Assembly (NCBI GenBank): GCA_963702535.1
Contig: CAVPDG010000004.1
Location: 558,001 to 622,000 of the forward strand
DNA: 64,000 nt
DNA from: CAVPDG01 sp963702535
Lineage (GTDB): Bacteria > Chloroflexota > Anaerolineae > Anaerolineales > UBA4823
Reading direction: 5' to 3'
A model generated the notes under the pieces. That model was given only the letters and a program-made list of their open reading frames with translations. It was not told where the DNA came from and did not search any database. A program made the position numbers and the translations under genes. Numbering within the stretch: position 1 is the stretch's first letter; each line of letters begins with the position of its first letter. Shown one piece after another: positions 25,238-34,831 of the stretch.

Positions 25238-25756
25238 TTATGAAAGCTTTTCCTGGCAGGTGGAACGGTAACCGCATCCCCGGCATCGGGCAGGCGATTC
25301 ATGCGAGCGGTGGATCTCGCGCTGGAATTCCTGCTGGCGCATATCCACCAGCGCAGTCCTGATGGCTTGCTCCAGCTCGGGCGTGTAATCGATGCGGTAA
25401 GTGCGGTCCGGGTAGTTGAGGATGCCGTGGGAGGGGCGCTTGTGGAAGTGGCGCTCCACCAGCAGGCAGTACGCCGCAAGCTGCAGGATGTGCGCGTCGT
25501 AGGGTCCGTAAGGGGCGCGGCTCGATTTGACTTCCACCGGGATGATCTCTTTGCCCTGCTGCACCAGGTAATCCGGCTTGCCCGTCAGCCCTAACGCCGA
25601 GTCGTAGAACGGTTCTTTCACCTCGCCCCACGCCCGGGTATCGCTGTAGATCACCCGCCCGCCGGGCAATCCGGCGCTGCGCCTTTGCCGGCGCGCCAGC
25701 CACAGCAGGGCGAGCGCCGCGGCGATCAGGAGCAGGGTAATGGGGACGGTCCACAT
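25238..25756 (-). CDS. Membrane-anchored Cas4/RecB-like nuclease, catalytic half
   Basis: 172 residues. An N-terminal transmembrane helix (about 3-20) ends in ARRQRR, so the rest should be cytoplasmic. The body is a PD-(D/E)XK nuclease of the Cas4/Dna2 type: Asp62 (GKPDYL), Glu75-x-Lys77 (PVEVKS), and Gln92-x3-Tyr96 (QLAAY). The C-terminus has three cysteines as C158-x2-C161-x5-C167, the Cas4 iron-sulfur spacing. The fourth cluster cysteine and the His motif are absent here but present in the small gene just upstream (25779-26018). The start follows an in-frame TAA and an AAGG site. No CRISPR genes are nearby. Confidence 0.82.
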   Translation of the reverse strand: MWTVPITLLLIAAALALLWLARRQRRSAGLPGGRVIYSDTRAWGEVKEPFYDSALGLTGKPDYLVQQGKEIIPVEVKSSRAPYGPYDAHILQLAAYCLLVERHFHKRPSHGILNYPDRTYRIDYTPELEQAIRTALVDMRQQEFQREIHRSHESPARCRGCGYRSTCQEKLS

Positions 25757-25778
25757 GGCTTTTTACCTTGCCTGGCGC

Positions 25779-26018
25779 TCACTGCAGCAGGCGCAGGGCG
25801 ATGTTTGTAGCGGCGAAAAGCACCGCCAGCAGCATCAATCCGTAAGCCGCCAGCCTCAAGCAGCCGGCTGCCATCACTTTGCGCCCGTGACGGGCGTGCA
25901 GCTCCACGCCATCCGCCATCTCCATCTGGTTCTCGGGCGCCACGCCGTTCCTCTGGTACCACCAGGCGCGCCGGCAGTACTGGAAAGCGCCGATTTCGGA
26001 GGCACGGACGGTACGCAT
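25779..26018 (-). CDS. Cas4-like N-terminal module with membrane anchor
   Basis: 79 residues. The first half matches the N-terminus of Cas4-like nucleases: RASEIGAFQYCRRAWWYQRNG, with Cys15 at the usual position of the first iron-sulfur ligand, then GVELHARHG, which supplies the His motif. The second half is one transmembrane helix (about 55-75) ending four residues later. With the downstream gene it would rebuild a full Cas4 set (1+3 Cys; His, Asp, ExK, Q). Each half carries one helix, and the predicted topology places both catalytic parts in the cytoplasm. The 22-base gap and the different frame argue for two genes. Confidence 0.72.
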   Translation of the reverse strand: MRTVRASEIGAFQYCRRAWWYQRNGVAPENQMEMADGVELHARHGRKVMAAGCLRLAAYGLMLLAVLFAATNIALRLLQ

Positions 26019-26068
26019 CGCAACTCGAGCTCTGGTAAGCCGGGGGTAAGCGCAGCGAAGCGCGAAAC

Positions 26069-26698
26069 TCAGGGCAGCTTGTCCTGCAGGCGGCGCAAGC
26101 TCTCTTCCAGGTGCTCCTGGCGCAGGCTCAGGGTCATATCGCCGCGCGTGCGCTCGTTGATGCTGCGCACGATGTCGGTCAAGCGGCGCAGCCCGCCGGT
26201 GATGGCATCCGGGTAATCCATGGTCACCAGCACGCTGTAGATGTCGTCCATGTGGCTCAGCAAGCGCTCGGCTTCGTCGGAGTAGCCGTGGCGCAGGATG
26301 TCCAGGCAGCGCCTGCGCAGCTCCCCCGCCAATTCCGCCAGTCCCTTGAGGTACGTGGCGTACTCCAACCCCAGCTCTTCCGGTTCCGGCAAGCCGTTTC
26401 CCAGGATCAGCGCGTAGACGATCCTGGCTTCGGCGTACTCTTTGAGCGCATCCTGGGTGTAGCCGGCGTGGTACAGGTCGGGATACGGCGCCAGCCCGCT
26501 CTGGATGGCTTCCACCAGGGCGCGCGCCTCGTCCAGGTTCTCGTCTGCCACTGCCGTTTCCTCACGATGGACGGCGCGGATGGCGTTGGAGCAGAAGCGC
26601 GTCAGCGAGCGGGATTGCGCCAGCGCCTGGTCGCGCGCGGCAGTGCGAGCGTCGAATGCCAGGCGGATGCGTTCGGTGATCTCATCCAGGTTTTTCAT
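26069..26698 (-). CDS. Translin-family protein
   Basis: 209 residues, almost wholly alpha-helical. Family hallmarks are LTRFCSNAIRAVHREE near the N-terminus, YHAGYTQDALKEYAEARIVYALI in the middle and MDDIYSVLVTMDYPDAITGGLRR near the C-terminus. Eukaryotic translin and TRAX bind single-stranded nucleic acid and form an RNase (C3PO); the bacterial and archaeal members are little studied. Translation starts at the ATG at 26698 behind AAGGAC. Neighbours are the Cas4-like pair, DUF3467 and ssb, which suggests a nucleic-acid-related role. Confidence 0.85.
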   Translation of the reverse strand: MKNLDEITERIRLAFDARTAARDQALAQSRSLTRFCSNAIRAVHREETAVADENLDEARALVEAIQSGLAPYPDLYHAGYTQDALKEYAEARIVYALILGNGLPEPEELGLEYATYLKGLAELAGELRRRCLDILRHGYSDEAERLLSHMDDIYSVLVTMDYPDAITGGLRRLTDIVRSINERTRGDMTLSLRQEHLEESLRRLQDKLP

Positions 26699-26708
26699 GC
26701 GAGGTCCT

Positions 26709-27041
26709 TCAAGGTGATGGATTTTCGGGTGGGGATGGCGGGTGGAAAAGCTGGTCTGCCAGCGATGCGTCCCGCGGCAGCACGATCTCGCCATATGCCG
26801 CCTCATACTTCGCCAGGTTCTCTTGCAATGCGCGGAAGAACAGCTTCGCCCCCAACGGCGACATGACGATGCGCGAGCGCACCTGCACCGTGGCTGCCCC
26901 CGGTAAAAGCTGGGCGAAGTCGAAGACCAGCTCCGAAGGTGAATGCGAGATGCGCACCAGGTTGACGTATTCGGTCCTCAAGTCGGGCGGGAATTCCAGC
27001 GGAATGTGCGGGCTTTGTGCCTTGGGCGGTGTAGATGACAT
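26709..27041 (-). CDS. DUF3467 family protein
   Basis: 110 residues. It matches DUF3467 by LEFPPDLRTEYVNLVRISHS, ELVFDFAQLLPG, VRSRIVMSPLGAKLFFRAL and YEAAYGEI. These are small soluble proteins of unknown function. The stop is 10 bases before the translin start, so the two are likely co-transcribed. Confidence 0.8.
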   Translation of the reverse strand: MSSTPPKAQSPHIPLEFPPDLRTEYVNLVRISHSPSELVFDFAQLLPGAATVQVRSRIVMSPLGAKLFFRALQENLAKYEAAYGEIVLPRDASLADQLFHPPSPPENPSP

Positions 27042-27074
27042 GGCAAAACTCCATGATCTGCCGAAAAGCGAAAT

Positions 27075-27119
27075 CCCGGGCGTCTATCCCTATCCTGCAA
27101 GGAGGCGTCAACGCCCGGG
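27075..27119 (-). terminator. Possible terminator after ssb
   Basis: CCCGGGCGT (27075-27083) pairs with ACGCCCGGG (27111-27119). On the minus strand the stem is followed by ATTTCGCTTTT. It lies downstream of ssb and upstream of the DUF3467 start. Confidence 0.4.
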
Positions 27120-27159
27120 AAGCCAATTCGAACGTGAGTGGATAGCCGGGGATGTCCGG

Positions 27160-27573
27160 CTAGAATGGGATATCGTCCTCAGTCGCCGGTCCGGGCTCGC
27201 TTGCCAGAGCGCCGCCTTCCTCCTCGCCGCGCGCAGAGAGGAAGCGCACGGTCTGGGCGCTGACCTCGAACGATGCGCCGGAAGTGCCGTCTTGCCTGCT
27301 CCAGATGCGCGGACCACCGGTGGCATTATCCGGGACTAACCGCCCCTCTATCAGGACCCGGCTGCCTTTGCGGAGATATTGGTTACAGGTCTCTGCTTGT
27401 TTTCCCCAGGCGCTGATCCGGAACCAGATGGTCTCGTTTACCAGTTGCCCGTCGGAGCCGGTATATTTGCGGCTTGTGGCGACGGAGAAGTTGGTTACGG
27501 CTTGACCGCCGGGCGTGTAGCGCATTTCTGGATCGCGGCCAAGATTTCCTACAATGATGATGGTGTGGAACAT
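27160..27573 (-). CDS. ssb: Single-stranded DNA-binding protein
   Basis: 137 residues. The OB fold begins FHTIIIVGNLGRDPEMRYTPGG and includes WFRISAWGKQAE and the RLVPD strand. An acidic tail ends in EDDIPF, the conserved tip that recruits replication and repair partners. AAGGAG precedes the ATG. The AT-rich stretch upstream (about 27630-27700) probably carries its promoter. Confidence 0.95.
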   Translation of the reverse strand: MFHTIIIVGNLGRDPEMRYTPGGQAVTNFSVATSRKYTGSDGQLVNETIWFRISAWGKQAETCNQYLRKGSRVLIEGRLVPDNATGGPRIWSRQDGTSGASFEVSAQTVRFLSARGEEEGGALASEPGPATEDDIPF

Positions 27574-27734
27574 GGGGGACTCCTTTCGTTTCAGCGAGCG
27601 GATAGTTTAGATTTCTGGATTTTTCGTGCCCGTGCTAATTTAAGGTCACTCGCCTTATATACAGAACAATTGTACACTAAATCAGCCAGGAATAAAAGAG
27701 GGCAAAATCTGACAATTATCCCCCTGACCTGCGG

Positions 27735-28696
27735 GCAGCGACCTGGGCGAGGTACGCCGGCAGCGCATGCAGGCTGGACGGCAGGCACCTCCAGGTCAGT
27801 TGTGGGTCTGAGCGGTCTCACAGGCGCTGCTCGGGCTAGGTCCCAGATCTCCTCGAAGGTAAGGTAGCCGATCAGGATGATCTCACGCCCGTACAGCCAC
27901 AGGTTGCGCCATTGCAGCGGCAGGATGGTATAGGCGCTGCGCTGCGCCGCTCTCCTGATCTCCAGCCTGGCGGTGGGCAAGAGCGCCGGCGTGCAGGCAG
28001 CTCAAGGCGCTGTAGCGGTGCTGAGATTGCACCCAGGACTGCGGTTCAACAACCACCTGCTCGACGCACAGCTCATGATGGACGCCGAGCCCGAAAAGAT
28101 CCAGGCTGATGCCGGTATCGCCGGCATAGCGAAACGAGAGCTGGACCCAGCGCCTTGCGCTTCCCGGGCTGGCGCCAGGCTTCGGGCATCACGTGGCTGC
28201 ATAGATAAGGCTCGCCGGCTTCCGCGATGCCGATAATAAGCCGTTCCGATCGTCGATTACGATGGCGGTTGCTAAGGCAAACACAGCCAGGTCACTGGCA
28301 CGCATGCAGCCCTGAGGTCTGCATTCTGGCAGGAACCCGGATCGAGATTCCTGAAAATCCTTCTTCGCTGCGCAGGAGTTGCCTGGCAACGTATGAAATC
28401 CGTGATCAGGCTCGTTTCGATCTCGCACTTCCGCCCGCCCAGGACAGCCGTGGCTTGCTCCGGCTGCGAGAAGGGGCTGGATTGCTGGATGCTGGAAAGG
28501 GATGCGTCTGCTCGATCAGGTAACGGTGGAAAGCCAGCGCCCCGCTTGCCTGGGCGATTTCCCGTTGCAGTTGCCGGGTATCGATGCTTTTGCCGGCAAT
28601 GCTGCCCGAGGCGAGCTTGCGGCTGGCAATGGCGATCCCCGCCTGGGTCAGGTCTGGCGAATAATCCAGGCGGATGATATCGCTGCTTTTGAGCAT
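27735..28696 (-). pseudogene. Broken unknown gene
   Basis: A protein of about 310 residues can be pieced together only by changing frame at least five times. It begins MLKSSDIIRLDYSPDLTQAG behind a good AAAGGA site, then continues through pieces such as KCEIETSLITDFI, CRPQGCMRASDLAVFALATA, IGIAEAGEPYLCSHVM, VQLSFRYAGDTGISLDLFG and LPLQWRNLWLYGREI before ending near LTFEEIWDLA. The exact end is uncertain. No known family is recognised. The density of frame breaks is the highest in the window, so it may be true decay, sequencing error, or both. It lies directly downstream of the DNA methyltransferase gene on the same strand. Confidence 0.5.
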
Positions 28697-28722
28697 GGAT
28701 GCGTCCTTTTCGCCATCCGGAG

Positions 28723-29572
28723 TCACCCGTTGCGGAATTGCAGGCAGTAATGGTGGAAGGTATTGCTCACCCAGGCGTTTCCCAGCCCGTACGGCGCCAG
28801 GCGCTGGTTATCCTGGCACCAGATCTTCTCATCTTTGAGCGTATAGGTATCTCCCAGCCGCGCCGCCAGGTCCCACGCCAGGGGGTAAAGCTTGCCGCCC
28901 TTCTTCACGTTCTTGACGATGATCGTCAGGTAGGCGCCGTCTCTCAGGATAAGGTTTGAGACCCCGGTAAATAGCAGCCAGCCGGTCGAGGAACTCGCCG
29001 TAATCGCTCAAGTTGCCCAGGTCATCCGGGAGGTCCGAATACACCACATCCAGATCGGATGCGGCGCGGCGCTTCTTTTGCGTCTCGAAACCCGCGGCGT
29101 GGAGCATATCCCAGTAGGGAGGCGAGGTCAGCACGTAATCGATGAGCGGCAAGCGCTGCTCGGCGGCGATCTGCGGCAGGCGCATCGCATCCCCGGTGAT
29201 CATCTCCGCCGCCAGCCCGGCGGCATCTTCCCCCAGGCTCAGGCGCTCTTCTTGAAGCACAGCCCTGCCCATCTCGGCGTAGGCGGGGTTGAGCTCGATC
29301 CCGTAGCTGTGCCTGCCGGCGCGCAGCGCCGCCACCAGCGTGCTGCCGCTGCCCGCCATCGGGTCGAGCACCACCTGGCCGCGCTTGGTGAAGAACTCGA
29401 TGAATTCCTGGGCGAGCGTTTCCGGGTACTTTGCCGGGTGGCGCAGCACGTCTTTGCGGCGCGGCGGCGGGTTATGCACAAACCACGATTTCTGAAATCT
29501 CAGCCAGGCTTTAGGCTCCAGGTCGTTGAGGCGGTTGGTGAGCGTGCGCTTTGCCATCTTATCCTGACTCAT
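28723..29572 (-). CDS. Orphan DNA methyltransferase (N4-cytosine/N6-adenine type), frameshifted
   Basis: About 280 residues. S-adenosylmethionine motif I is DPMAGSGSTLVAALRAG and precedes the catalytic motif IV, TSPPYWDM. SPPY is typical of N4-cytosine methylases but also occurs in some N6-adenine ones. The frame shifts by one base near 28955, after LAAIYRGLKPY; the remainder (KKGGKLYPLAWDLAARLGDTY to FHHYCLQFRNG) continues the family sequence. No restriction endonuclease is adjacent, so it is probably a solitary methylase with a regulatory or protective role. Confidence 0.82.
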
Positions 29573-29587
29573 CCCTCATTCGACGGG

Positions 29588-30374
29588 TCATACACCTTCA
29601 AGTCCGAAAAGCTCACCGTCAGACGCGTCCTCTCCGTTGGAGCGGATGAAGACGCCCAAGCCGCCGCTCTTCAGCGACGGGTCGTTGATGGTGAACTGGT
29701 ACTCGCCGTTGACGTAAAAGCGCATCTCTTTCCCCTTTGCCCACACGCCCAACCGCGAGGTGCTCGGCGCCCCCGGCGGCACGGCGCCGCTGTACATCAA
29801 CGGCTGCGGCGACGAGGCTTTGCCCTGGTAATACTTGTCCAGGCGCAGTTGCCCGTCGCACGTCAGTGAGAAGCGGTAGAAGTCCATGCTGGGCGAGACG
29901 CGCAGCAGCAAGCCGTACTCGTCGGGTCCGCGGCACAGGCTGGGGCTGGCGTTGATCTCCAGGTAGAAATCCGCCAGGTCGCCGTCCTGCCGCAGCGTGT
30001 ACAGGTACGCGCCGGGATGGTCCAGCGCCAGGGTCAGCTCATCCACGCCCAATGCGACGCTGGTGCTGGCGGTTTGCCCCAGGATCCATTGTGCCGGGTC
30101 GCTGAAATCGTCCTGCCAGATCAGCTCGCCCGCCAGCAGGCTGGCTGCCATCGTCGGCGTGATAATCGGCGTCGGGAAGACCGTGGTTGTAGGCGTCGGC
30201 GGGAACCACACGATCGTCGGCGTTGGCGTCTCCGTGAGGCGCCGCTGGCGTGGGAGTCTCGCTGGGCAGCGGCTCGGCGGTTACCGGCAGGCAGGCAGCC
30301 ATACCTGCCGCCAGGAGCAAGCCCGCCCCCAGCGCCAGGATCACGCCCGCCACGCCTTTGCGCCTGTCAGCCAT
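29588..30374 (-). CDS. Lipoprotein with laminin-G/jelly-roll-like domain, frameshifted
   Basis: About 260 residues. A lipoprotein signal ends at GMAAC, then a short Pro/Thr-rich linker. The domain (about 80-260) has WQDDFSDPAQWILG, DFYLEINASPSLCRGPDEYGLLLR, YRFSLTCDGQLRL and GVWAKGKEMRFYVNG, a pattern shared by many Chloroflexota surface lipoproteins with a beta-sandwich fold. One frame change near 30235 lies in the linker. It is predicted to sit on the outer face of the membrane and bind a glycan or other ligand. Confidence 0.75.
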
Positions 30375-30380
30375 CGCAGA

Positions 30381-31680
30381 TCATTGCGCCGCGATCTCGA
30401 TCACCTGCTCGCGCTCCGGTCCCACGGAGACCAGGCTCGCCGGCGTCTCGCACAGCGCCTCGATGCGCCGGATGTACGCCTGCGCCGCGGCTGGCAGGTC
30501 TTCCCACCGGCGCAGGGCGCGGAGATCGCCCTCCCAGCCGGGCAGCTCTTCATAAACCGGCTCGAACTGTGTCAGGTTGCTCGGTCCAAAGGGAAGCTCG
30601 GTGAAGGTTTGCCCGCCGGCGCGGTACGCCGTGCAGATCTTCAGCGGGTTCAGCCCGCTCAAGATATCCAGCTTGGTCAGCACCAGCTCGCTTAGACCGT
30701 TGACCCGCACCGCGTAGCGCAGCAGGACGCTATCCAGCCAGCCCACGCGCCGCGGGCGCCCGGTGGTCGTTCCGAATTCGTCCCAGGGGTTTACCCCCGT
30801 GCCGCGCAGTTGCGTGGCGAGCTCGCCGGAGAGCTCCGTGGGGAAGGGTCCTGAGCCCACGCGCGTCTGGAAGGCTTTGGTGACGCCGATCACCCGCCCG
30901 ATGAAGCGGATGCCCACGCCCAGCCCGGTCAGCGCCCCGGACGCCACCGTGCTCGAGCTGGTCACGAACGGGTAGGTGCCGTGGTCCAGGTCCAGCAGCG
31001 TGCCCTGCGCCCCCTCCGCCAGCACCTGCTTGCCCGCTTTCAGGGCTTGCCACAGCAGCCCGGAGACATCCGCTACGTAGTCCTTGAGCTGGCTGGCGTA
31101 TCCCAGGTACTCCTCGATCACCGGCTCGGGGTCGAGCGGCTCGGCGTGGTACAGCTCCACCAGCCACTGGTTGATGCGCTCGATGTGCGCCTTCAGGCTT
31201 GCTCTGAACAGCTCTGCATCGCGCATCTCTCCCGCCCGTAGCCCGAGGCGGGAGACCTTTTCCGTATAGGCGGGACCGATGCCGCGCAGCGTGGTGCCGA
31301 TCTTGTCCGCGCCGCGGGCAGCTTCCTGCGCCGCATCCAGGAGGCGGTGCGCCGGCGTGATCAGGTTCGCCGCGTGCGAGATGTGGAACCGCCCGGGGTG
31401 CATGGGTATCCCCGCCGGCGCGCAGCATCTCCATCTCCTGCAGCAGGACAGCCGGGTTGATCACGACGCCGTTCCCGATGACGCTGATGCTCCGCGGGTG
31501 GATGCTCCCCGAGGGGATCAGGTGCAGCTTGAAGGTCTGGCTGCCCACGGTCACCGTGTGCCCGGCGTTATCCCCGCCGTTGAAGCGCGCCGTAATATCC
31601 GCCTCTGCCGCCAGCAAATCGACCACCCTGCCCTTGCCTTCATCGCCCCACTGCGCGCCGACAATGATATCTAAAGGCAT
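30381..31680 (-). CDS. purA: Adenylosuccinate synthetase
   Basis: About 430 residues. It converts IMP and aspartate to adenylosuccinate with GTP, the committed step to AMP. The N-terminus has the GTP-binding GAQWGDEGKGRVVDLLA, followed by RFNGGDNAGHTV. Further blocks are GIGPAYTEK, VLAEGAQGTLLDLDHGTYP and TTTGRPRRVGWLD. One extra G near 31406-31410 shifts the frame; removing it restores GGIPMHPGRFHISHAANLI. Because this is an essential housekeeping enzyme, the break is almost certainly a sequence error. Confidence 0.93.
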
Positions 31681-31874
31681 ATCTGCCTCCCAATCTTAGG
31701 ACTAGTTCGGTTATATCCAGCAAGCTGTTGTAAAATTGAACCGTACGCCCATTCTAGCATAGAGAAGGCGGAGTTCGCAACCGAAAGCCCTGTCACTCTC
31801 TGTCTCGGAGGTGGTTGACGATGTCATCGAACAGGTTGCCTCATCTTTTCTGATCTCCCTTGAGGAATAAGAAT

Positions 31875-33721
31875 ATGCCTGTCACTACATCATCCTCCCA
31901 AAAAGCGCTTATATTAGGCATTGTGCTACTCCTGTGCGTCGGGCAGGTTCCCGTTGTCCGGGCTGCTCCGCAAGGCCCCATTCAAGACGCAATTAATGCC
32001 GCCCCGGCTGGCGGAATCGGTGGATATCTCGGCTGGCACGCATAGTGAGAGCTTGGTGATAGATAAGAACATCACGCTCAGGGGGGTTTCCAGTGCCACC
32101 ACCATCATCCAGCCCGCTGAAGCTGAGCAGCGGGTCATTATGGTGACATCTGGCCACAACCTGCGCCTGGAAAACCTGACCATCACCGGGGGCAGTTTAC
32201 CTTCCAGTGCAGGCGGTGGTGTTTACCTGGAGAACGGCGGGTTGGAGCTGGTCTCTTGCGTTGTGTCCAACAACGCAGCCAGCTATGGCGGCGGGATATT
32301 CCAGCGTGGGACCAGCAGCTCTCTGATCGCAACAGATAGCCAGATCCTGGGAAATGCAGCAACTTTTCACGGGGGTGGCATGTATGTGGAAGGCAATGCC
32401 ACGCTGACGAATACCACTCTGAGCGGAAATACCGCCAGATGTACATGGCGGCGGTCTACATGTGGATCAAGGTAACGTCCAATTGGTTGGTGGGATCGTA
32501 AGCGGTAATCACGCAAACACCGGCAACGGCGGTGGAGTCAACCTGAACAATGGATTGGACGTCAATGGAACCCAATTCATCGACAATACCGCCGGCGACT
32601 CAGGTGGCGGATTAACCCAGTGGAACAGTGGGCAATCCATCTCGATCAGCAATGCCACGTTTAACGGCAATACAGCCAGGAATAACGGCGGCGGCGCATA
32701 CGTCCGGTATAGTTTCTTGTCGATCCATAACGCCAGCTTCATTTCCAACATCGTCGATTCCGGCAACAGCGGTAATACGTACGGGGGAGGGCTATACGCC
32801 GGTGGGGGGTTGGATGGCAGCAGTCTGACCTTAATGGCCAATGAAGCAAAATGTACTGGTTGTTCGTTCTCCACTGGCGGGGGATTATATATAACACGAA
32901 CTGCAACCGGGGCCTCTTCAATTGCCCAGAGCGCCTTCGAAGGCAACCAGGCCTGGCTCGGAAGCGGGATAAGCAGTGATAGTCACATCCAGCTTACTCT
33001 TACTACATCGGTTTTCAGGCACAACGGTCACGCTACCCACTGCGGCTATGGCGGTGCTGTGTATGCGAATGAGGTTAATGGCGACCAGCTGCTCTTTCAG
33101 GGGAACATTGTGCTGAATGCGGGGGGCGCTATCCATGCCACGGTTCTCACGCTGACTCGCTCGAGTTTTCTCTCCAATACGGTAACAGGTAATGGAGGTG
33201 GTGGGGGCGTGATTGCACATGGTAATTTTACCGGTGTCAACCTGGTATTTGTGGGCAATAGCGCCACATACGGGGCTGCCCTGCGCGTTGTAAATGGACC
33301 GGCGACGTTGTGGCATGCTACCATCGCTCAGCCGGCTCAAGGTAGCGGTCCGGCCATCAGTATAAATTCCGGCGGCACATTGGAGTTGAAAAACAGCATC
33401 CTCACCAACTACAATCCCGGGATTTACCTGGCTGGCACGTTGAACGAAGATTACAACATGTTCTACAACAACTTCGTCGATATTGTTCTTGATGTTGGCT
33501 ATGTGTACAATCCTGGTGGGCACTCTACCGCCACTGTGAATCCGCAATTCATCAGCCCGGCTGGCGGTGATTATCACCTGCTCGCCTCCTCGCCTGCCAT
33601 CAATATGGGCGTTAATCTGGGTGTGGTGGTTGACCGGGAAGGGTTACCTCGCTTGAATCGCTGGGATGTCGGCGCTTACCAGTTCTACTGGCGGCAGTAT
33701 GTAACAGTAATCCAGAAATAG
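31875..33721 (+). CDS. Secreted right-handed beta-helix protein, frameshifted
   Basis: About 615 residues. After a signal peptide (MPVTTSSSQKALILGIVLLL, ending near VVRAAP), Gly/Asn-rich parallel beta-helix coils repeat through the protein (GGGVYLENGG, GNAATFHGGGMYVEGN, NGGGAYVRYS, AYGAALRVVN-like). The C-terminus has the SPAINMG and DVGAYQF pattern typical of the end of such secreted helices. GAGGAA sits 8 bases before the ATG. Single-base frame changes lie near 32010 and 32450. It is probably a surface or exported polysaccharide-binding protein or lyase, but no catalytic residues are evident. GC content looks lower than in the flanking genes. Confidence 0.78.
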
Positions 33722-33768
33722 AATGACAATAACGTTCAAGATCTAAACCTCACCAACAGGAGATTATC

Positions 33769-34785
33769 ATGCGAAAGAAAGTGACCCTCGTCACCGGCGC
33801 AGCAGGTGAGATCGGACTGGCTCTCATCCAGAGCCTGGCGCAGGACAGCCAAACCTCTGTCCTCTCTTTGGATTTGCAGGCGCTTCCCGCCAGTATGAGC
33901 GGAGCCGCCACGCACATCCAGGGCGATATCCTGGACCGCTCGCTGCTCTCGCGCCTGGTGAGCGAGTACGAGATCGATACCATTTACCACCTCGCCGCGC
34001 TGCTCTCCACGCGCAGCGAGTTCACCCCGGAGGCCGCCCACCGCGTGAATGTTGAGGGCACCCTGGTGCTGCTCCAGCTCGCCGCCGAGCAGTCCGAGTG
34101 GCGCGGCCAGCCGGTGAAGCTCATCTTCCCCAGCTCGATCGCCGCCTATGGCATGCCCGACCTGGAAACCAAGACCGCTTACCACCGCGTGCGCGAGTGG
34201 GAGTGGAACTACCCCCGCACCATGTACGGCTGCAACAAGCTTTACTGCGAGCAGCTCGGCATCTACTTCAGCCAGCACTACCGCCAACTGGCTGCCGACC
34301 GCCCCGTGATGCTCGATTTCCGTTGCGTGCGCTTCCCCGGCTTGATCAGCGCCATGACGGTCCCCAGCGGCGGGACGAGCGACTACGGTCCCGAGATGCT
34401 GCATGCGGCTGCCCAGGGCGTCCCTTATGCCTGTTTCGTCCGGGAGGATGTGAGCATCCCCTTCATGGCAATGCCCGACGCGGTGACAGCCCTGCTCAAG
34501 CTGACCGCTGCCCCGCAGGCAGACCTGAAGCGCCGCGTTTACAACGTCACCAGCTTCAGCCTGAGCGCCGGCGAGTTCCGCGATTGGGTGCTCAAATTCT
34601 ACCCGCAGGCGCAGATCACCTTCAGCCCGGATCTCAAGCGCCAGGGCATTGTCGATAGCTGGCCCGCCGACCTGGACGATAGCGCCGCCCGCCGCGAGTG
34701 GGGCTGGCAGCCCGAGTACTCCCTCGAGCGCTCTTTCGAGGAGTACCTGGTGCCGAACATCACCCGCCGCTATCGCGGCGGGTAA
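33769..34785 (+). CDS. SDR-family L-threonine 3-dehydrogenase-like protein
   Basis: 338 residues, extended short-chain dehydrogenase/epimerase. The Rossmann motif is TGAAGEIG, with NAD adenosine-ribose contact DLQA; the catalytic Tyr and Lys are in MYGCNKLY. The C-terminal half (PSGGTSDYGPEMLHAAAQG, IPFMAMPDAV, VYNVTSFSLSA, DSWPADLDDS) matches the SDR-type threonine dehydrogenase, which makes 2-amino-3-ketobutyrate from threonine. A related nucleotide-sugar epimerase cannot be excluded. The frame is intact and precedes the S51-like gene by 46 bases. Confidence 0.85.
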   Translation: MRKKVTLVTGAAGEIGLALIQSLAQDSQTSVLSLDLQALPASMSGAATHIQGDILDRSLLSRLVSEYEIDTIYHLAALLSTRSEFTPEAAHRVNVEGTLVLLQLAAEQSEWRGQPVKLIFPSSIAAYGMPDLETKTAYHRVREWEWNYPRTMYGCNKLYCEQLGIYFSQHYRQLAADRPVMLDFRCVRFPGLISAMTVPSGGTSDYGPEMLHAAAQGVPYACFVREDVSIPFMAMPDAVTALLKLTAAPQADLKRRVYNVTSFSLSAGEFRDWVLKFYPQAQITFSPDLKRQGIVDSWPADLDDSAARREWGWQPEYSLERSFEEYLVPNITRRYRGG

Positions 34786-34831
34786 TCCTCGAGATGAGCT
34801 TAGATAAACGGCTGTTTACCCCAGGAGGGGA

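Noticed and set aside
25238..26018. CRISPR adaptation locus suggested by the Cas4-like motifs
   Set aside because: No cas1, cas2 or repeat-spacer array is present anywhere in the window.
31681..31859. Possible tRNA or small RNA upstream of purA
   Set aside because: No cloverleaf, TPsiC-like sequence or terminator could be found.
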